A DNA stretch of 64,000 bases from Datnioides undecimradiatus (lineage: Eukaryota; Chordata; Actinopteri; Lobotiformes; Datnioididae), in contig WARS01002972.1 in the NCBI GenBank assembly GCA_008933995.1, positions 1 to 64,000 of the forward strand, read 5' to 3'. Each line of letters starts with the position of its first letter. Position 1 is the first letter of the stretch. Made by a program: the position numbers and the translations under genes. Positions 56,141-64,000 of this stretch are shown here, in pieces. The notes under the pieces were generated by a model. The model had not been told where the DNA came from, ran no database searches, and saw nothing but the letters and a program-made list of their open reading frames with translations.

Positions 56141-56471
56141 ACCCGGCTCCCAGTCTGTGTCTAGCTCCCCGCTAGTCACGATGCAAAAGGGAGTGAACCA
56201 CCGCTTCAAACGGCTCCCAGTCTGTGTCTAGTTGGCTGCCACCCGGCTCCCAGCTAGTCACGACGTAAAAGGGAGTGAAACCTTCTTTCTTCCACCCGGC
56301 TCCCAGTCTGTGTCTAGCTCCCCGCTAGTCACGATGCAAAAGGGAGTGAACCACCGCTTCAAACCGCTCCCAGTCTGTGTCTAGTTGGCTGCCACCCGGC
56401 TCCCAGCTAGTCACGACGTAAAAGGGAGTGAAACCTTCTTTCTTCCACCCGGCTTCCAGTCTGTTTCTAGT
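56141..56471. repeat. 153-bp tandem repeat, 2.2 copies
   Basis: ACCCGGCTCCCAGTCTGTGT begins at 56141 and 56294, and a third, truncated copy (CCCGGCTTCCAGTCTG) at 56447, exactly 153 bp apart. Copies 1 and 2 are nearly identical. Each unit is itself a diverged doublet: CGGCTCCCAG...TAGTCACGATGCAAAAGGGAGTGAA, then a related half with TAGTCACGACGTAAAAGGGAGTGAA. Confidence 0.9.
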
Positions 56472-56800
56472 CGGCTTCCACACGGATCTGAAGGAGAGTC
56501 GCCGCCGTCGCCGCCAGCGCTCTCAATAAAGTACCTGCAGACCCGACTCGCCACTTCCCGCTGATCGCGGAGAATTGCCTGGCCGCCGCCGCCATGGACG
56601 CCGCCGCCGCCGCCGCCAGCGCTTCAGAGTACCTGCAGAAGGAAGAAAGGACCGTCGCGTCTTTCTTCAACCTTTGCAACCCGCCGTGCAACCCGCCGAC
56701 AGAGCGACACGGCCCACCGTCGTCATCCGAGCCGAGGAACCGAGCCGGACCCAAAGACGGATCTCACACATCTCCCTGCTTCGTAGGCACGTAAGAGGCT
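56460..56800. promoter_or_regulatory. Strong CpG island
   Basis: The most CpG-dense stretch in the window (GCCGCCGCCGCC runs, CGCGTC, CCGTCGTC), abruptly different from AT-rich surroundings and directly after the 153-bp repeats. It may be a promoter or the CpG-rich part of a transposable element. Confidence 0.5.
56594..56790 (+). CDS. Unidentified ORF with Kozak start, polyalanine and splice donor (possible first exon)
   Basis: ATG in an excellent context (GCCGCCGCCATGGAC) opens MDAAAAAASASEYLQKEERT, followed by VASFFNLCNPPCNPPTERHG and a Ser/Pro/Arg-rich stretch. A good donor GTAAGA follows at 56791 in phase 2. I do not recognise the protein and found no obvious second exon downstream. The opposite strand is also open for 95 codons (56754-56467), a warning that GC richness alone could explain it. 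Could be a lineage-specific gene start or part of a retroelement. Confidence 0.25.
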
Positions 56801-57650
56801 TGATTTGGGCAGAGGTAGTTTTAAGTGTGTTTTCTATACAATTTTACTGTATAAGTTAAGTTAACGGACTACAAGTCCCGCGCTTTGTATTAATGGACCA
56901 AACATCACATTTGTTTATTCGATTTCTTTGATCGGGCATACTACGGTCTGACGACCAGAGCCCGAAGAATTTTTCTTATGTGCTGTGTTTTCCCTTCTTT
57001 CCCCCTTTAACCGACACGCACATACACACCGGGTATACACCGGTGAAAACTAATTTTTCAGAGACACACAGGCTAAGCTCACAGACGCCACTAGCCGTTG
57101 TCTTTTCAAACCTCGCGGTCATTTCCTCTGACCGAAGCTCTTGCGTGACGTACTCCCTCTCCTCCCTTACGTCCGCAACCTCACCCCTCCTCTGTTACAC
57201 ACACACACAGACACACACACACACAGACACATACACACACGCACACACACACTTGTATAATCTAGAATAGATACATGATGGATGTCTATTGATTGAGGTG
57301 TTATCGATTATTAATTGATATCATTGATTTTAATAAATTCTGTTATGTTTTAAAGAGAAGTTGTCTGCATTGTTTGTACAAGTGTTGTTGTAAAGGCTGG
57401 TTAAAAGAGTCAGTGCTCGGATTCACACCTTCATTGTTCGTCTTGTGCATATCAGTATCTCCCAGGTACTGATATCTGTAAGCGAACGCTTGTGAGACTG
57501 ATTTTCGAGTGGTTATTGGTCCCTGATACCAGGGTGGTGCCCCGTAATTATTAATTCTTATTAATAATAATATTCTTTCTATTAATAATTATCATAGATA
57601 ATTATTAATTTTTGCTAATAACCTACTCCTATAAGGCACAACAAATGATG
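56800..57650. mobile_element. Possible LTR/retroelement-derived segment
   Basis: Contains an AATAAA (57332-57337) followed by a GT-rich stretch, then TTATTGGTCCCTGATACCAG and GGTGGTGCCCCGTAATTATT, and an A/T palindromic tract of TTATTAATAAT words (57545-57615). In my memory this string recurs in percomorph genomes as part of an LTR-type repeat; TGGTGCCCCG could be a primer-binding-site-like word. No gag or pol reading frame is present. Boundaries and family uncertain. Confidence 0.35.
57196..57252. repeat. (CA)n microsatellite
   Basis: Interrupted CA repeat with several CAGA units. Confidence 0.95.
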
Positions 57651-58332
57651 CCTATGCGAAGCACAACATGTGCTTTGTCATGATAAGTGTAAAACATCTC
57701 TTCATCTTAAACATGCTGAGGAAGGTTAACAGGTTTCGTTCTTTGACCCTAAGCTAAAGAAGCAGTCCTAAATAATGATAAGGACCAGAATTGTTCACTG
57801 CCTTTGTAAAAAATGGACATGTTTGCTATATTTTTGTTTGCTAAAGAATAAGCTACTTAACAGAGATCTATGGTAACTTATATATACCACAGCTATGTGT
57901 ACTAACTCTTACTCTTGTTCTCATCAGCAAAGCCAATGGTTATTTACCAATTATGTGTGCTACTTTTATATTGTATTGTGTTTGCTGTTTGTGAACCTTT
58001 ACGTAATTGTTGTGTGTGACTTTGGTCAAATTAGATCAGTGATTCTTAAGGCTCTGCTTCTTGGTGTAGAGCAGGTGATATATATAATAAAATGATAATA
58101 TATAATATCATAAATAATCATAATAATAATACTAATGACACACGCATGCATATATATATATTATTACATAATAATATAATATATAATAAAAAGATGATAG
58201 TTCTAACAAAAAATGCATCATTATTATATTGGAAAATGCACATAAATACCAACAGTGTCCAATATTCCTAACTCTTTAAGAAGACAAGAAGGAAGAAATT
58301 TTGCCATAGCAGCTACATAGCATTTTTCAGTG
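57651..58332. other. AT-rich DNA with ATA/TAAT low-complexity tract
   Basis: 58070-58200 is nearly pure A/T; the rest shows no coding signal. Confidence 0.5.
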
Positions 58333-58545
58333 TCATTGCAAATGTACCAAAGTGGTGTACAGTGGTGAAGGGCAGTGAAGGAGACTGTTGAAGACAATGT
58401 TCACACCTCTAGTTGTGCTCCAGATGGAAGCTGAGGCCCAGCGCAGCAGCACAGGCCCCTGTGAGAAGTCAAAGAACTTCTTCTGGAAGTGCAGCCCAAG
58501 AATTCCTCCAGCACTGATCAGCACAGGATTATAATGGCAGAACTG
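58333..58545 (-). CDS. Unidentified exon-like ORF (possible terminal exon)
   Basis: Minus strand: a good acceptor with pyrimidine tract (TGTTGTTTCCCAG) ends at 58546. From 58545 a phase-0 frame runs 70 codons to a TGA at 58335-58333. It starts QFCHYNPVLISAGGILGLHF, continues QKKFFDFSQGPVLLRWASAS and IWSTTRG, and ends TLVHLQ. The GC-richer, repeat-free sequence stands out from AT-rich flanks. The other two phases hit stops within about nine codons of the acceptor. I do not recognise the family; it is not PTER or another 10p13 neighbour that I can recall. No partner exon was found upstream (58.7-64 kb). It could be a real last exon, a pseudogene piece or chance. Confidence 0.3.
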   Translation of the reverse strand, partial: QFCHYNPVLISAGGILGLHFQKKFFDFSQGPVLLRWASASIWSTTRGVNIVFNSLLHCPSPLYTTLVHLQ

Positions 58546-58657
58546 CTGGGAAACAACACAGCATGAGTAAAACAAACTCAGGGCAAAACTAAACTCTGAG
58601 TCTAAAATCAAAATATAGTGTGTGTCCATTTCCTTGGCCTTTTGATGCATTTTGATG

Positions 58658-58660
<3 letters not shown>

Positions 58661-58690
<30 letters not shown>
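58661..58690. repeat. (GT)n microsatellite
   Basis: Fifteen GT units, just upstream of the exon-like ORF on its own strand. Confidence 0.95.
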
Positions 58691-58692
<2 letters not shown>

Positions 58693-61600
58693 ATTTGTAG
58701 TCACATGTGTTGTGCAGAAGCCTGTACTACAAAAGTAGGGTTTGAAGTTAGCAAGGTAATTTCATGTTAAGCTCTGGGTTTTCAGGACAACAGCTCACTT
58801 TGTACCTGGTATATTGCCATGGTAACTTATTACTGACTGATTATTGTCAGCTTTTTAAGCCTTGATTTGCAAATACAGCATGTCAGACTTAGGTTCTCAC
58901 AGTCCTACAGTCTACATGCATTATCTTGCATTACTTACTACTACTACTTATTACTACTAGTTCAATGAATGCTGTGAATGATGCAATGTCACAGTCAATT
59001 CATTGTGCTTTTGAATTTTGATATCATCCTACAAAGACTGATTGAGCCACAACATTGTACTTGTTAGTTATAAGATATGAACATGACCCTATGTACTTAC
59101 TGCTTTGAAGTTTTTATAATCATGTTAATCTGTTATTCGCTAATTCTATTTGAATTTGGGTAGCAGCTCAAAGGATCATGCTAACAGGGTGCTAAAAGAA
59201 AATGATGGATCACTGATATTAGAGTTAATCTTGACATACATTCACATAGATTTTGTTAAACTTTTCTTCCTGAATTTTGCTGTATTACTTTTAGTATGGA
59301 TTATATCAACCATGGTCAATTATTTTTTCAGACTATCGTTTGGTCCCCTTGTTAGAAATATGCAGCTCTAGACATTTTTGTCTCAGCATCTGGTGCCAAC
59401 ATCATCCCTTTTATGTGAATGTGCTCATAACTAGATGAGGAAACCCTTTGTATACTTAGTGAGTTGATAACCACTGTCATGTGACTGCTTTGGGTGATTG
59501 CATTTGTACAGCTTAGTTAAGTCAGATAATGAAAAGACATCCTGGATATGTTAGACTTGCTTTGTACTTTCCTGTAGCTTTCACTATTTAAATAAGCCTT
59601 TAAAGCGATAGTAGCGCGCTGTCTATTACACTGCTGCTCTCAGTGACTCTTAATAACGAGAGGTCTTCTGCTAAAAGCTCCAGTTTCATTCAGTGACAGC
59701 CATGATTCAGTACATTAAGTTCAATTTGATGATCCATACCTGTACCGAACCCTGTACTCTGACTTGAAGCAAGCAAACATTTCCTAGCTTCTGTAGTTTT
59801 AGGTCAAACCTTTTTTGAATTTTAACACATATTTTTGCAGGTGCTTTAAGGTTTCTGTTGATATTCGATTTTTTCTTCTTTCTGCTCCTCTGAACTGCAT
59901 AACCACTGCATGACTGCTGCTTGACTTGGCAACATATAGCCTAACTAAACATCAAAAGCTGAAAACAGTTTTAAATGGCTCAGATCACAGGAGTTTTAAG
60001 ATCTCTTGTGTTCCATCACTTTCAAAAAGAGAACTTTGGTCATAGTTTTAGGGCATTTAAGCAATCATACTCAGGTGGCAGTTCAGTTGGGAGTTGAGAA
60101 TAGTAGGGAAACCTTTGCAATCAAATATTATCTTAGTCTTTCTGGAGAGACACACATCAGCTAACACCCCTCCTTTCTCTTACTCACAGCTCACCTCTCT
60201 CACTCTTTCGACCTCTGTCTGTCTCTATCACTGTCACATCACAAAGTGTCCCTGTCTCTATCTCTTGCTCTCTCCCACACCTGTAAGCTATCACTATGTT
60301 GTAGCAACACCTTTCAAGTTTAGTGTAAGCAAAGTGAATTTTTAAGTACTGTCTATCATCAGAACTGACATACAAGACTTATACTAAAATGCATATTTAT
60401 ATTCAAAGGCAGAACAAGTTAGATCATATACCTACCACATTCTTCACACACACACACACACACACAGACACAGACACCTCTCTCTCTCTGATCCAGGAGG
60501 TTTTGGTGATGATGATAACAATGACTTGCAGTTGTGACTCCTGCCTACTGTCATTTATCACCCAGAGTCCTGTGTTGGAGCCACCTGTTCCAGCTCTATG
60601 TCCTTCACACACACTTGATGAGGGTCACATGAAAATACATGTACATCTTTTCTATAAAAATGAGTACATATAGCTGTACATGTAACTGTGATCACATTAC
60701 CACATTGCAAACACCTACATGCAAATAATTCTTCAAACATAGCACTTATCATATAATGAAGCAGAGAGAGCCTTCACAGGGTCAATTAAACTGGCTATGT
60801 TTATTGACTGTAGACAGACAGCTAAGAAAAAAACAGACATACTCGCACCTAAAAGGAACATTGAAAATGCTTAAAGAGAACACAATTTTAACTCATGTTA
60901 GACCAGCTTTTTCTTTTCAACTATATGCCATGGCCTATGTGGAGTATGAAAAGGTTTTCAGAATATTTGGAGATTAGAGGAACAACCTGTACATTAACTT
61001 GAGATGCAGGTGACATAGGATCATTCCTAAAGTCTTACAGCTTTGTTTGACTGAGGGTGACAGGGACTGAAGGTTACAGAGCCTACAGAATTCTTCAGAA
61101 AGCTCAGTACCACCTGTTCAGCAAAAGAGTGAGACAGGTTCACTTCACCATTGATGGCCTTAAAGACTGAACAAAACAGGGACTAACATCATTTATATTC
61201 AGTGAAGTATCAGAGGAAGTCTCTGGGGTTGTTCATAAGGTGCCCCGATCAAAACACACCCAGGGCAAGAAACATTACACAAGCAAATTCCAAACATTAC
61301 AGTCATGAGATATTAATTTGCACAGGAAAGAACAGATCTGAAAAAAAACTCCACTTAGATAAATATTAAGTTTAAGAATTAGTAGGATGCAGTGAAAAAC
61401 TGACGCTACTACATGGGTGTAGCCCACAAATAGCCCACAAATCAGTTAATAACAACCACTACCCACAAGGTAAATACTTTCTCAAACAGTAAAACACCCA
61501 CAACACTACAAGTGTTCCAACGCAGTTCCAACACAGTGTGACTCTGTATCCACTACTCTTGTGGGCAGTAAGGCCAGATAGACAGATCCAAGTTTTGGGA

Positions 61601-62814
61601 ACAAACCATTCAGGTGTGCTGCTGAGCTGATCTACACTTGATCTACAACACAGACAGCTCTGCTGCCTGCCCCCTAATAATACTGGAAAAACAAGAGAGG
61701 TCTCTAAGTCTGTTGGCTGCCCCCTAACAAGATTGGTAGGAGACAAAGAAAGAGCTACAGCAAATGGCTAAACAAGATGGGGCATGGATTTTATTGCGTG
61801 TGTGTGTCTTTTTCACATCTCTCAGGTCAGACATAAATGTTTGCATATTGTAAACGGGGCTTTAATCCCTTTGTGCTCATGTTTAAAACAGTGCAGGATA
61901 ATAGTACCACACTAAACAAGATTACTTTGTTCAATGCACTAGTAGTGAGGATTTCATGCAAAACAACATCTATGTAGATCATATAATGAACAGGCCATCT
62001 GCCAAGGCATAACTGACAGAACAGCTATAAGTGGACAGTATTTGCTCCTAAGTAATCTTAAGTTGCCAAAGACAATTGCCTGTCTACTCATCATATCACT
62101 GGTCCAACAAAAAATCTACTTGCAGAAAGACTTTGTTTGATGGATTGTAGTAGTCATTCCAAGAATGATGCAAATTTTTGTCCTAGATGAATTAAGTGAG
62201 GTACATCAGGGGATGACAAAGGTTCAGAGATGGAGCCAGGAAAATGGGTTTGTGGCCTGGCCTAAATAACCAACTGAACTAAGTAAAAATAAACCCCAAA
62301 TCACATATCAGTAACTAGTAAGCTTCTTGACAAGACCAAAAAGATGGTGTACCCTCAACAACAGTAATCACCTACCAACAGTGGCCTAATACGATACATA
62401 TATGTTGATTTCAATGAAAGCTCCAGATCAATATCTTGCAATGTTGGTCCCTACATTGGTACACTGTCTACCAGTGTAGACAGGTTACCAATGTAATGTC
62501 CATTGTCTTAAAACAAAACTCTTGCTTATTTTTAGCAAGACTGTTGCTATAATTTTACTGGACAGAGACTTTGCACATTTATGTCTCAGCAGTCCTTCAG
62601 ACCTTCCTAATGGAACAAAATCCTTAGGGAGAGGAGGTTAAATGACACTTCAGTGTTTAACAAAAGACAGACTTTGACATTTAAGTCAGCTCACACTGAG
62701 ACGGCTAGTGTGGATTATGGATGATAAAACTCCTGGCACTGTAGTATAACTCTCAAACACCTCATTCATATTTAGTGGACAGCTTAGTTGTTGTGATTAA
62801 GTATCTAAGATGTC
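58691..62814. other. Intergenic DNA, little recognised
   Basis: A CA/CT microsatellite lies at 60444-60490. Open frames such as 59150-59371 (+), 60756-60977 (+) and 61459-61746 (-) show no homology or splice context that I can support. Confidence 0.4.
60444..60490. repeat. (CA)n-(CT)n microsatellite
   Basis: CA repeat passing through CAGACA into a CT run. Confidence 0.9.
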
Positions 62815-63363
62815 TGTGATGACCCTGGGCCTTGTGAGGGCAGACTAGGGGCTGGTTTCTGTCTGTTTTCCCTCTTTTTCCCTTAGAGACCCTGGTGACT
62901 TGGCTCCTCCCATCTCGTCTAAGAGATACGCATCACCTGTGTGCAGCCATTTATAAAGGGGTGATTCAGGAGTTGCTCTCTCTCTTCCCTGAATTCCTCT
63001 TCAGCTGCTGATGTGGAAGGTAGTTGCTTTGGGTCTTGGGCTTGCCTGGTTGAGTGGTCTTCCCCTGGTTTCCTGCTGGGTTGACTGGGCACCTTTCAGA
63101 GGGTTAAGGAGGAAAAACACAAGGAAACTATGAGGGCACATGAGCACACACAACAGACTGACTGAGAATGAAGGAAGTGACGCAACCTATATAGACTTGG
63201 GAGTACAGGCAAACAAGACACAAGTCGAACCAATGAGACAGGAAACAAGTACACAGAGACACACAAGAGACAAACTTTTCAAAATAAAACAGGAAATAAC
63301 CAAAAGCACAGACAACTAAGACACAGAAAACAAAAACACCAACAGAAACTCAAAACCATGACA
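62815..63363. mobile_element. LTR-like or short inverted-end element, ~549 bp
   Basis: Left end TGTGATGACCCTGGGC and right end AAACCATGACA make a 7-bp imperfect inverted terminus (TGTGATG/TGTCATG) of the TG...CA kind. A TATA-like ATTTATAAAGGGG lies at 62949-62961, followed by a CT-rich stretch. The right half is A-rich (GACAGGAAACAAG words) and resembles 25284-25440. No target duplication is visible, so the boundaries are tentative. Confidence 0.35.
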
Positions 63364-64000
63364 TAATATTGGGTTCATGAGAACAGTTATGTGAAAAAAA
63401 GAAAAGTTGTGTTCTTGAAGTTACAAAATGTAATGTAAATGAAAGTGAAATAAGTAAAGTGAAATGTGTTGAAAAGCTTAGTTCAAAGTTCATGCGAGAA
63501 AGATATTTTTAAATACTGTGTGTAGACTTTCAAAGAAAGGGGGTTTAGTTAAATATTGTGGTGTGCTCTTATTTTGAAAAATTAATGCATAAGTGTTCAT
63601 CAGAAGTACTTGTAGTGATAATAGTCTGATTTTTAGTTGACTGTCAGTAGTAGTCCTTGTTTAAATATAATTTCATGAATTATGGTTTACATCTTGACGT
63701 TAGAACCATTGTTTGATTTGTCCTGTAACCACTGGATTCATTGGGAGCTATATTTTAGCAAAAGAATGTTCGTATGGAACGTTTTGTGTTTGCAGAACAG
63801 TCTTGAGGGGTGGGGCGGGGGTCAATGACTTATAGTGTAGATAGATATTTTTACAGTTTGTGAAATGGACAAAGAGGAGCTCAGTATTGACAGTGAACTT
63901 GTGACTTGTTCTATTTTTGTGTCTCTGTATGATGTATGATTTCTCCACTTGAGCTGAAAATTTGCAGCCAACATGACTAGCCTGGATTGCAGCCTCTATG
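63364..64000. other. Right edge, no gene recognised
   Basis: AT-rich to about 63780, then a G-rich GGGGTGGGGCGGGGG word (63807-63821). No exon seen. Confidence 0.4.

Noticed and set aside
61020..61190. Minus-strand reading with SFLKNSVGSVTF...CHPQSN resembling a gypsy integrase HPQSNGQ motif
   Set aside because: Only one short motif fits. The residues before and after do not match an integrase, and a stop follows soon.

Overview
The window is genomic DNA from a vertebrate, almost certainly a ray-finned (teleost) fish. Three multi-exon genes with GT-AG introns can be read at residue level. The non-coding DNA is AT-rich, full of CA/TG and ATT microsatellites, and carries fossils of transposon families typical of fish: L2-like, RTE-like and jockey-like LINEs, a Tc1-like transposase and a TA-flanked MITE. 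No bacterial, phage or CRISPR feature is present.

Layout. (1) 784-6024, minus strand: eight exons of TRDMT1 (DNMT2), the tRNA-Asp cytosine-5 methyltransferase. The C-terminal ~100 residues lie off the left edge. (2) 6025-7263: shared upstream region of two divergent genes, with ETS-like sites. (3) 7264-32871, plus strand: complete RSU1 in eight coding exons, giving 277 residues, the same length as human RSU1. Intron 3 holds a dead Tc1-like transposase and the 14-kb intron 7 holds a dead L2-like reverse transcriptase. (4) 32872-43353: RSU1 3' UTR, then intergenic DNA with two degraded LINEs (minus strand near 37.2-38.3 kb, plus strand near 40.6-41.3 kb) and possible regulatory blocks. (5) 43354-48984, plus strand: complete C1QL3 in two exons, 256 residues, a secreted C1q-family synaptic organiser. 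(6) 49.2-64 kb: mostly non-coding. It contains a 204-bp MITE with TA duplications at 51986-52189, an L2-like 3' tail near 54.2 kb, a GC/CpG-rich block at 55.6-56.8 kb built from 125-bp and 153-bp tandem repeats and ending in an ORF with a Kozak start and a splice donor, an unidentified exon-like ORF on the minus strand at 58.3-58.5 kb, and an LTR-like segment near 62.8-63.4 kb.

TRDMT1, RSU1 and C1QL3 do not share a pathway; their proximity is ancient synteny (human 10p13). In human, as I recall it, CUBN lies between RSU1 and TRDMT1 and these genes share one orientation. Here CUBN is absent from that interval and TRDMT1 faces away from RSU1, so a rearrangement breakpoint lies in or near 6.0-7.3 kb.

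The least explained parts are the tandem-repeat/CpG block at 55.7-56.8 kb and the exon-like ORF at 58.3-58.5 kb. I find no convincing new multi-gene system.
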